NCBI RefSeq assembly: GCF_001475935.1
Contig: NZ_LDQA01000042.1
Coordinates: 1 to 33,254 of the forward strand
DNA length: 33,254 nt
Reading direction: 5' to 3'
Source of the DNA: Aureimonas ureilytica
GTDB taxonomy: Bacteria > Pseudomonadota > Alphaproteobacteria > Rhizobiales > Rhizobiaceae
Of this stretch, positions 23,965-30,559 are shown piece after piece. How positions within the stretch are numbered: the stretch's first letter is position 1; each line of letters starts with the position of its first letter. The notes beneath the pieces were generated by a model that did not search any database, was not told where the DNA came from, and worked only from the letters and a program-made list of their open reading frames with translations. The translations under genes were made by a program, and so were the position numbers.

Positions 23965-24360
23965 TTAGGCGAGGCGGGGCGGCCCGCGTGTCTTGCGCGG
24001 CGTCTCGACCGCGCCGGAGCCGACATCCTCGTAAAGCACGAAGGGCACGCTGAGCACGAGCGGCTGGCGAACGAGGCGCGAAAGGAGGGTAGGCGGCGGA
24101 AGTGGGCCGCCGTGCATGGCGCAGCTGGCGGAGCAGCAGGACTTGAGCGGGACATGACCGTGGTCGCGCCCCGAGCCCTTATGGGCGTCCGCGATCTCAC
24201 CGGAGAGGCAAAGCACATTGCCGAACTGATCGCGGGGCATCAACTCGGCGGCAGCGGGGGGCGAGAAGCCGAACAGGGCTGCGTGAACAAGGAAAAGGAA
24301 CGCGATCACGCGCCCCATCCACCGTCCCGAGCCTCTGGTCTTCTGCGCCAAAACCGGCAT
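23965..24360 (-). CDS. Small exported Cys/His-rich protein (DUF2946-like)
   Basis: A protein of about 131 residues from ATG 24360 (117 from ATG 24318; neither has a clear ribosome site). An N-terminal signal peptide or anchor (VIAFLFLVHAALFGFSPPAAA) is followed by FGNVLCLSGEI, a His-rich stretch GSGRDHGHVP and a tight cluster SCCSASCAMHGG, and then a basic tail. The layout of a hydrophobic leader and spaced Cys and His residues resembles DUF2946 proteins, which are found with copper genes and TonB receptors. The cysteines and histidines suggest metal binding in the periplasm. Family assignment is moderate and function unknown. It is the most upstream gene of the copper group, but separated from it by 391 bases. 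Confidence 0.65.
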   Translation of the reverse strand: MPVLAQKTRGSGRWMGRVIAFLFLVHAALFGFSPPAAAELMPRDQFGNVLCLSGEIADAHKGSGRDHGHVPLKSCCSASCAMHGGPLPPPTLLSRLVRQPLVLSVPFVLYEDVGSGAVETPRKTRGPPRLA

Positions 24361-24454
24361 CCCCGCCAAACCGTGTGCTTGTGGTAGCACGGTCGGCTGG
24401 GGATCGAAACGGCTTTCCCGCTGAAACGGACTCCACCGGGGCAGAGTGTCGCTT

Positions 24455-26038
24455 CTAGCGCAGGCGCACGGCGATGTGATCGGCGACGCGAAGCGCGTTG
24501 GCGATGATGGTCAGCGTTGGATTCACCGCGCCGATCGAGGGAAAGAAGCTGGCATCGGTGACGTAGAGATTGTCGATCCCATGGGCGCGGCAGTCGAGAT
24601 CGAGAACGGCCGTCTCCGGGTCTTCGCCGAAGCGCAGCGTGCCGGCCTGATGGGCCGTACCGCCGATGGGCGTGTTCTTGCCGAGATAGAGCTTGCGGTC
24701 CATCAAATGGGGATGAATGTCGCCCTTGTCACAGATCGTGCGCAGCATCTCACGAAGCGCGCGATGGCCCTCCATGTTGGTCTGCGTCAGGTCGAGATGA
24801 ACTTGGCCGTTGCGATAGAAGATGCGGTTCTCCGGGCGCGGCAGGTCTTCCGAGGTGAGCCAGAAATCGATCGAATGGTGCGCAATCCAGTCGAACGGCT
24901 TTTCGGGCAGCCATTGAAGGAACCCCGGCAATCCCTCGGCTTCGATCTGCATTCCGTCGGATTTCCCGACCATCTGGATATGGCCGAGCGGATATTCGAA
25001 TGGGTTCAGCGGCGACTTGTCATGGGCATGGTAGAAATCGTTCAGCCCCAGCGTCTTCTGGAACTCGGTCGGATTGGGCGTGCGCGAGATCGCGAGCACC
25101 GTCGCGTTGTTGTGGCGCATATAGTTGCGACCGACCTGGCCCGAGCGGTTGGCGAGGCCATCGGGATGCCGGTCGCTGGCCGAGCGCAGGAACAGAAGCG
25201 CCGAGGAGAGCGCGCCGCAGGCGGCCACCACGAGATCACCCCGGATGATGTGCCGCTGGCCTTCGATAATAGTCTCCACACCTGTGATCGACGTGCCGAC
25301 CGGGTTGGTCAGCAGTCGCTCGACATAGGCGTTCTTCAGAAGCGTCAGGTTGGGATGGGCCTTCAAAGCTGGATCGACGCAGATGACCTGCGCGTCCGAT
25401 TTTCCGTTGGTGAGGCTGGGATAGCCGTCGAACGGGTCGCAGCGCAAAAGCTGGGAGTGAGGCGTCGCCGCGCCCGTCTCGTCCTGATCCAGAAGCGCGC
25501 CCATGGGCAGATGGAAGGGATGCAGTCCTTCCTGCACCCAGGAATCCGACAAGGCCTGGATGCGGGGCTCGTGGCGGATAGCCTCGTGCTTGTAGGGCTT
25601 GGGGCTGGGTGGCTCGGTCGGATCTTCGCCGCGCGCGCCGCGCACCTCGAACAGCTCCTCGGCCGCCTGATAATAGGGCTCGAAAACATCGTATTTCACC
25701 GGCCATTCCGGCGCGATGCCATCGGGGTGACGGACGGCATCGAAATCCTCGACGCGCAGCCGCAGGAGCACCGCACCGTAAACCTTGGAATTGCCGCCGA
25801 CGAAATAATGCAGGCCCGGCTTGAAACTCTCGCCGCTGGATGACGTCCAGGTCTCGTCCGCTTGGTAGCGCCCTTTGGCGAAAACCTCCTCCGTGCTCCA
25901 GTTCTCACGCTCGCGTTTCAGATAGTCGCCACGCTCAATGAGAAGAATGCGCTTGCCGGTCTGGGCGAGTTTCCAGGCCATCGTCCCGCCTCCTGGGCCC
26001 GAGCCGATGATGACGACATCATAGCGATCTTCGATCAC
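24455..26038 (-). CDS. GMC-family FAD oxidoreductase
   Basis: A 527-residue glucose-methanol-choline oxidoreductase. The FAD-binding motif VVIIGSGPGGGTMAWKLA is at about residues 8-25 with the ribose-binding acid in LLIERGD. GNSKVYGAVLLRLR corresponds to the GMC signature 1 region. The C-terminal catalytic part has GTAHQAGTLRFG and AVNPTLTIIANALRVADHI, with the His and Asn expected for the active site. There is no signal peptide or twin-arginine leader, so it is probably cytosolic. The start is GTG, preceded by GGAAGGAG. It is divergent from a DoxX-cupin-SMP-30-VOC operon, suggesting it oxidises a sugar or polyol whose lactone is opened by the SMP-30 enzyme. The substrate is unknown. Confidence 0.9.
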   Translation of the reverse strand: MIEDRYDVVIIGSGPGGGTMAWKLAQTGKRILLIERGDYLKRERENWSTEEVFAKGRYQADETWTSSSGESFKPGLHYFVGGNSKVYGAVLLRLRVEDFDAVRHPDGIAPEWPVKYDVFEPYYQAAEELFEVRGARGEDPTEPPSPKPYKHEAIRHEPRIQALSDSWVQEGLHPFHLPMGALLDQDETGAATPHSQLLRCDPFDGYPSLTNGKSDAQVICVDPALKAHPNLTLLKNAYVERLLTNPVGTSITGVETIIEGQRHIIRGDLVVAACGALSSALLFLRSASDRHPDGLANRSGQVGRNYMRHNNATVLAISRTPNPTEFQKTLGLNDFYHAHDKSPLNPFEYPLGHIQMVGKSDGMQIEAEGLPGFLQWLPEKPFDWIAHHSIDFWLTSEDLPRPENRIFYRNGQVHLDLTQTNMEGHRALREMLRTICDKGDIHPHLMDRKLYLGKNTPIGGTAHQAGTLRFGEDPETAVLDLDCRAHGIDNLYVTDASFFPSIGAVNPTLTIIANALRVADHIAVRLR

Positions 26039-26090
26039 GGGACGCTCCTTCCGCGGTTCCTGTGCCGGCTAAAGACCGAAAGGCGTTCGG

Positions 26091-26140
26091 CGTTCCCGCG
26101 TTTTTCCATGAAGATTTTTTCACAAAAGCCGGCGGGAACG
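26091..26140. promoter_or_regulatory. Long-spaced inverted repeat in the GMC/DoxX divergent region
   Basis: CGTTCCCGC (26091-26099) and GCGGGAACG (26132-26140) are perfect reverse complements with a 41-base centre-to-centre distance, about four DNA turns, around an AT-rich core with T runs that could hold divergent promoter boxes. It looks like a paired operator. No regulator gene is adjacent. Confidence 0.5.
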
Positions 26141-26200
26141 ACGGCATCGCGCGGCGCATTTGAGCCGGTAGACACAATGGTTGAGACAAGACGCCGCGCC

Positions 26201-26689
26201 ATGCCGATCGACCTGCTTTTCGTCTTCGCAACGCGGCTTTCGCTGATCCTCCTGTTTTTGCCTTTCAGCGCGCTGGATAAGGTTCTGAACTTTTCCGCTG
26301 CCGTCGATCAGGCGGGGCAGGCGACCGCCAACCGAAACCTGGCGAAGGGGTTGATCCTCGTGGGTTTCAGCGTCGAGCTCCTCATGTCGCTCGGCGTACT
26401 CACCGGGATTGCGGATCGGCTCGCGGCCTTCATTCTCGCCGGCTACTGCGCGGTGACGGCCATCTTGTTCAAACAGTTCTGGAAGGCGCCCGACTTCCGC
26501 CTGCGCGGTCCCTCCAATGGGCGCGAGACCATGTGGGACTTCCTCAAGAATTTCGCGGTTGCCGGCGGCTTCCTCCTGATCGCCTTCGGGCTTCAGGCGG
26601 GCGGGGCGCGGAGCTTTTTCGCGGACCCCCTGTCTTCCACAAATCCATATTCGATAACCCATTCCTCTTCGCAAGGAGCTGAGTTTTGA
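26201..26689 (+). CDS. DoxX/DoxD-like membrane protein
   Basis: A 162-residue membrane protein with four hydrophobic helices. The first helix (ATRLSLILLFLPFSALDKVLNF) has the phrasing of DoxX proteins, and LTGIADRLAAFILAGYCAVTAILFK and a final helix FAVAGGFLLIAFGLQAGG complete the fold. DoxX relatives include a subunit of the archaeal terminal quinol oxidase and SURF/SodA-associated proteins; most bacterial members are uncharacterised. Being the first gene of an operon next to a GMC dehydrogenase, it might pass electrons to quinone, which is inference. The ATG at 26201 is chosen by similarity of the first helix; ATG 26177 is possible. Its last bases overlap the cupin start (TTGA). Confidence 0.78.
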   Translation: MPIDLLFVFATRLSLILLFLPFSALDKVLNFSAAVDQAGQATANRNLAKGLILVGFSVELLMSLGVLTGIADRLAAFILAGYCAVTAILFKQFWKAPDFRLRGPSNGRETMWDFLKNFAVAGGFLLIAFGLQAGGARSFFADPLSSTNPYSITHSSSQGAEF

Positions 26690-27132
26690 GCGACGAAAAG
26701 CCCAGCGTTCCCTATTGGCATCTCTATACCGACGAGGATGGCATCAGCCGCCAGAAGCGCTGCGCGCTCACCCGGTTCGAGCTGAAAAGCATGCAGCCGC
26801 CTGCCGCGCCGCAATGGCAGGGCGAGAAGCATCATGACGGGATGACGGTCATGGTCACGGTTCAGCCGGTTGGCTGGGAAGGAACGTGGCACGAGAACCC
26901 CGCGCCGCAATGGATCATCCCGCTGTCCGGCCGCTGGTATGTCGAGAGCATGGACGGAACGCGCGTGGAAATGGGGCCGGGCGAGATTTCCTTCGGCGAG
27001 GATCAGGGCACTCGCGAACGGGATGGCCGCAAGGGGCATATGTCCGGCACGGTCGGAGACGAGCCCGCCGTGCTCATGGTCGTGCAGTTCGACACGGCTC
27101 GCGAGGAAACGACGCCGTGCCGCTTTGGGTGA
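26686..27132 (+). CDS. Cupin-domain protein
   Basis: A 148-residue single-domain protein. The middle and C-terminal parts read as a cupin barrel: WHENPAPQWIIPLSGRWYVESMDG (first cupin motif, though with few of the usual metal histidines) and VEMGPGEISFGED with GHMSGTVGDEPAVLMVVQF (second motif). The start is TTG, overlapping the DoxX stop by four bases, with AAGGAG seven bases upstream. The protein is cytosolic. Cupins in sugar-oxidation operons are often isomerases, epimerases or small-molecule sensors; which applies is unknown. Tight packing with DoxX and SMP-30 genes indicates a shared pathway. Confidence 0.78.
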   Translation: MSDEKPSVPYWHLYTDEDGISRQKRCALTRFELKSMQPPAAPQWQGEKHHDGMTVMVTVQPVGWEGTWHENPAPQWIIPLSGRWYVESMDGTRVEMGPGEISFGEDQGTRERDGRKGHMSGTVGDEPAVLMVVQFDTAREETTPCRFG

Positions 27133-27142
27133 GGGGCAGCGC

Positions 27143-28057
27143 ATGAGCGAGATCGGGTTCGAGACGGTCGATCCACGCTTCGATCGCTACCGCCTCGTCA
27201 ACGCGCCGGTGGAGAAGCTGGCGGAGGGTTTCCGCTGGATCGAAGGGCTCGTCTGGATGGGAGACTGGAACTGTCTTCTATTCCAGAATCTGCCGCGAGA
27301 TCGCACCATGATGTGGAGCGAGGCGTCAGGCCTCTCCGTCTGGCGTTTTCCGTCCGACCAAGCCAATGGGCAGGCGAGGGATCGCGAAGGGCGCGTCATC
27401 TTCTGCTCCAACCGCCTGCGCGCCGTCGCCCGCGTGGAGCATGACGGCCGGGTCAATGTTCTGGCCGATCGGTTCGAAGGGCGGCGCCTCAACTCGCCCA
27501 ATGACATCGTCGTCAAAAGCGATGGCTCGATCTGGTTCACCGATCCCGTCTACGGCATTTCCAACGATTACGAGGGCACGCGGCAGCCCTCGGAAACCGC
27601 GCCGGGCGTCTACCGTCTGGAGCCCGAAAGCGGCCGCCTCGATCTCGTGTCCCTCGATTTCTCCGGGCCCAATGGCATCGCCTTTTCGCCCGATGAGCGA
27701 CGCCTCTATGTGGCCGAGACGGGAGATCAGACGCAGGCATCGCCCACGCAGGTGCTGCGAGTCTTCGACGTCGCGGAGGACGGGCGCGCGCTGAGCGGCC
27801 TTCGCGACTTTGCCAAGGTCTCGTCCGGTTACACGGATGGGATGGCAATCGATGAGGATGGCAATATCTGGTCCAGCGCGGGCGACGGCGTGCATTGCCT
27901 GTCGCCCGAAGGCGAGCTTCTCGGGCGAATCCGCCTTCCCGCCACGGTCTCCAATCTCTGCTTCGGCGGATCGCCGCATTTGAACCGCCTGTTCATCGGC
28001 GCGAGCCACACGCTTTACGCCGTGTTCCTCAACCGGCGCGGAGCGCGCTGGCCATGA
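27143..28057 (+). CDS. SMP-30/gluconolactonase-family lactonase
   Basis: A 304-residue six-bladed beta-propeller of the SMP-30/gluconolactonase/LRE family. The metal and catalytic positions are visible: Glu in FRWIEGLVWM, Asn in LNSPNDIVVKSDGSIWFTDPVYG, the PNGIAFSPDE blade and Asp in YTDGMAIDEDGNIW. Members open sugar lactones such as glucono-1,5-lactone with a divalent metal. No signal peptide is present, so it is cytosolic. It follows the cupin gene by ten bases with GAGGGG before the ATG, and its stop overlaps the next start (ATGA). Together with the divergent GMC dehydrogenase this gives the two expected steps of oxidation to a lactone and then hydrolysis. Confidence 0.9.
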   Translation: MSEIGFETVDPRFDRYRLVNAPVEKLAEGFRWIEGLVWMGDWNCLLFQNLPRDRTMMWSEASGLSVWRFPSDQANGQARDREGRVIFCSNRLRAVARVEHDGRVNVLADRFEGRRLNSPNDIVVKSDGSIWFTDPVYGISNDYEGTRQPSETAPGVYRLEPESGRLDLVSLDFSGPNGIAFSPDERRLYVAETGDQTQASPTQVLRVFDVAEDGRALSGLRDFAKVSSGYTDGMAIDEDGNIWSSAGDGVHCLSPEGELLGRIRLPATVSNLCFGGSPHLNRLFIGASHTLYAVFLNRRGARWP

Positions 28058-28827
28058 GCGGCCTCTGCATCGAAGTCATTCGGCTGCTGTGCCGCGACAC
28101 AGCGGCCACCGCGCGCTTCTATGTCGATACGTTCGGTTGCGAAGAGATCGAGCGCGATCGGCATGTCTGTGCGCTTCGCCTCGGAGCGCAGCGCCTCGAA
28201 CTCGGGCGGGCATCCGCTCCATCCGGGCATCCGCCCTTGTCGAATGAAACCGCGTTCCAGCATTTCGCCATACCCGTTTCCGACATGGAGGCGGCCATGG
28301 CCCGGCTCGAACGCATGGAGGGGTGGACACCCATTTCGACGGATGGGCCCGAGCGCCTGCCGGCAGCGTCCGGCGGTGTCACGGCTTTCAAGTTCCGCGA
28401 TCCCGAAGGCCATCCACTGGAGTTTTTGGAATTTCCCGGTGGCTGGGAGCAGCGACCGGCAATCGCCAAGACCAGCGAGCCTTTTCTCGGGATCGATCAT
28501 AGCGCTATCACCGTCAGCGATGTGGATGCCTCCATCCGCTTCTATGAGAGCCTTGGCTACCGGCTGAAGGCGCGCCAGCGCAACACGGGCGTGGAGCAAG
28601 GGCGACTGGACGGGTTTTCGCGTCCGGTGACCGTCGATGTCGTGACACTCGAAACGGGGCAGGGCGGAGCACCGCATCTGGAGCTTCTCGCCTATGTCGA
28701 TCCACCCGCAATTTCGGCTCCGGCAGTCGAAGGCTCGCCCTTCGCGACGGAACTGATCCTGTCCGGACTGACATTCGCGTCAGCGCTCCAAGCCGATCCC
28801 GACGGGCATCGTTTCTCAAACCTGTGA
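28054..28827 (+). CDS. Two-domain VOC (glyoxalase/dioxygenase fold) protein
   Basis: A 257-residue protein made of two vicinal-oxygen-chelate modules (about 5-130 and 140-257). Module one has VIRLLCRDTAATARFYVDTFG, a candidate metal histidine in FQHFAIPV and the closing FRDPEGHPLEFLEFPGG. Module two has GIDHSAITVSDVDASIRFYESLGY and closes with LQADPDGHRF. Candidate metal ligands (His in the HxxIxV strands and the C-terminal Glu) are partly kept. VOC proteins include dioxygenases, epimerases and lyases. Here it is the last gene of the DoxX-cupin-SMP-30 operon, translationally coupled by an ATGA overlap. A role on the lactone-derived acid or a related metabolite is possible but not shown. Confidence 0.83.
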   Translation: MSGLCIEVIRLLCRDTAATARFYVDTFGCEEIERDRHVCALRLGAQRLELGRASAPSGHPPLSNETAFQHFAIPVSDMEAAMARLERMEGWTPISTDGPERLPAASGGVTAFKFRDPEGHPLEFLEFPGGWEQRPAIAKTSEPFLGIDHSAITVSDVDASIRFYESLGYRLKARQRNTGVEQGRLDGFSRPVTVDVVTLETGQGGAPHLELLAYVDPPAISAPAVEGSPFATELILSGLTFASALQADPDGHRFSNL

Positions 28828-28886
28828 AAGATCGCGACCTGCCATGTCACCGTGGAAAGATTGCCCACGGCGTTCGTTAAGACACC

Positions 28887-29528
28887 ATGGTCAAGACGAA
28901 GAACCCGGTGGAAAGGAATGCATTGGTCGCCGAATGGCCGTTCCCGGTCTCAGCGGCGATGGGCTCGGCGGTGCGGGCCAAGGGAATCGAGCGCGAACTG
29001 ACCGCAAAGCTGCCCTGGATTTTGCGCGATCGTCTGAGCGTCCAAGATGGCGCCGTCCGCCTGGCCTTCGATGCGGACGAGGCTGAGGCTTTCGAGCGAG
29101 CCCGTGAGGCGGTGCAGACGGTGTTGGATGGGATCGACACGCTGCCGGTGCTGCCGCGAGAGGTAGACGACATCCTGACCATTCTGCCCCGAGAGCGGCT
29201 TCGTTGGACCAAGGATGGACGTCTCCCCAGCGCAGGCACACGGACCGTAAAATTGCGAGGACGTGCGAAAGCCGTCACCTTCCACGTCTTCGACCCACGG
29301 CGGATCGAGGATGTTCTGGATCGTGACCTACCGAGTCTCTGGCGGGAGGAGGATCGCGAGGCCGCCGCCGAGGCCAGACGACGCGCGGCGGCCAAGGTGG
29401 CTTTGAAACGCTCCGCCAAAGGCGCGGAAAAGAGCAGCCCTTCCTCGCAGGCGACACCGAAATCAACCGCAAGCCGGCCTACACTCGAAGGTTGGGAGGT
29501 CTTTCAAGCCGAAGGGCTTTTGCGCTGA
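28887..29528 (+). CDS. Hypothetical protein with charged C-terminal half
   Basis: A 213-residue protein I do not recognise. The first 150 residues look globular: short basic start, hydrophobic-alternating PFPVSAAMGSAVRAKGIER and LPWILRDRL, an acidic helix rich in Glu/Asp/Ala (about 52-75), PREVDDILTILPRERLRW and a strand-like TRTVKLRGRAKAVTFHVFDP. A helical Arg/Ala/Glu-rich segment (about 150-175) and a Ser/Lys/Pro linker follow, ending in GWEVFQAEGLLR. No signal peptide or membrane segment. The coding frame has ordinary codon use for the region and a plausible ATG, though no clear ribosome site. It stands alone between the VOC operon and a hairpin, convergent with the aldo/keto reductase. 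The basic tail hints at nucleic-acid contact, which is speculation. Confidence 0.65.
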   Translation: MVKTKNPVERNALVAEWPFPVSAAMGSAVRAKGIERELTAKLPWILRDRLSVQDGAVRLAFDADEAEAFERAREAVQTVLDGIDTLPVLPREVDDILTILPRERLRWTKDGRLPSAGTRTVKLRGRAKAVTFHVFDPRRIEDVLDRDLPSLWREEDREAAAEARRRAAAKVALKRSAKGAEKSSPSSQATPKSTASRPTLEGWEVFQAEGLLR

Positions 29529-29565
29529 CGTCGCAGCGCAGTCGAAACAGAGGCACGTACGATGT

Positions 29566-29591
29566 AGGATCGTCCGGCTAAAGACGATCCT
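29566..29591. terminator. Hairpin between convergent genes, possible two-way terminator
   Basis: A perfect 9-bp stem (AGGATCGTC / GACGATCCT, 8-base loop) lies 37 bases after the + strand stop at 29528 and 17 bases after the minus-strand aldo/keto reductase stop. There is no T run on either side, so efficiency is uncertain, but the position between convergent stops fits a terminator. Confidence 0.5.
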
Positions 29592-29608
29592 CCACGCTAT
29601 GATGTGTC

Positions 29609-30439
29609 TCAGAAGGTCGCGGTCATCGGATCGGGACCGATGCGCCCGTCGGCCGCGTCGAGCTGCGCGATCGCTTCCATGTCGTCCGCTCCCAGCTGAA
29701 AGCCGAACACGTCGATGTTCTCCGCGATGCGGCTTGGCGTCACCGATTTCGGAATGACGACCAGGCCACTGTCGATATGCCAGCGGATGATGATCTGCGC
29801 CGGGCTCTTGCCGTGCTTCTCTGCAATGCGCGTGATCACCGGGTCGGTCAGAAGCTGGCCTTGCCCGAGCGGGCTCCAGGATTGGGTCGCGATACCTCGT
29901 TCGGCGTGGGCGTGCCGCAGGTCGCGTTGCTGAAAGCGCGGATGAAGCTCGATCTGATTGAGGACCGGAGCGACGCCGGTCTCAGAAATCAGCTGGTCGA
30001 GATGCTCCACCGTGAAGTTCGACACGCCGATGGAGCGCGCTCGCCCTTCCTCCCGAAGACGGATGAAGGCCTTCCACGTGTCCACGAACAGACCGCGACG
30101 CGGCGAAGGCCAATGGATAAGATAGAGATCGACGAAATCGAGACCGAGGCGAGACAGGCTTTCGTCGAACGCTCGCAAGGTCTGGTCGAAGCCCTGGTTC
30201 TCGTTCCAAAGCTTGGTTGTCACGAACAGCTGGTCGCGTGGAACATCTGCGCCGCGCAGGCCCGCGCCCGTGCCCCTTTCGTTTTCGTAGATGGCGGCCG
30301 TATCGACATGGCGATAGCCGACCTTCAAGGCTTCCTGAACCGCGTTGGTCGCCACGTCGTCCGGCACCTGCCAGACGCCGAGACCGACCTGAGGGATCGA
30401 CCGACCGTCATTGAGGGCGATCGAGCTTTGTTGTGTCAT
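29609..30439 (-). CDS. Aldo/keto reductase (AKR5-like)
   Basis: A 276-residue NADPH-dependent aldo/keto reductase, resembling the bacterial 2,5-diketo-D-gluconate reductase group. The catalytic tetrad can be seen: Asp in HVDTAAIYENE together with the Tyr of that segment, Lys in FVTTKLW and His in LYLIHWPSP. Cofactor-binding segments IGVSNFTVEHLD and VVIPKSVTPSRIAEN are present. It is a cytosolic single-domain barrel of normal length. The ATG at 30439 has GGAG eight bases upstream; a GTG at 30463 is in frame but less likely. It lies downstream of the helicase gene on the same strand with a gap of 120 bases and is probably independent. Its natural substrate cannot be told. Confidence 0.92.
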   Translation of the reverse strand: MTQQSSIALNDGRSIPQVGLGVWQVPDDVATNAVQEALKVGYRHVDTAAIYENERGTGAGLRGADVPRDQLFVTTKLWNENQGFDQTLRAFDESLSRLGLDFVDLYLIHWPSPRRGLFVDTWKAFIRLREEGRARSIGVSNFTVEHLDQLISETGVAPVLNQIELHPRFQQRDLRHAHAERGIATQSWSPLGQGQLLTDPVITRIAEKHGKSPAQIIIRWHIDSGLVVIPKSVTPSRIAENIDVFGFQLGADDMEAIAQLDAADGRIGPDPMTATF

Positions 30440-30559
30440 CGGACCATCTCCGAAAGGAACCACATGAAAAGCCCTGCCATGCGCCGGAATGCGGGCGGCA
30501 GGGAATATGGGCGTCCAATTCGGGCGCTTCCCGGAAAAGTCGAGCGATTGGCGGAAGAT

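Noticed and set aside
24446-25843. Plus-strand open frame antisense to the GMC oxidoreductase
   Set aside because: No motif or plausible ribosome site, and the GMC signatures on the minus strand are unambiguous.
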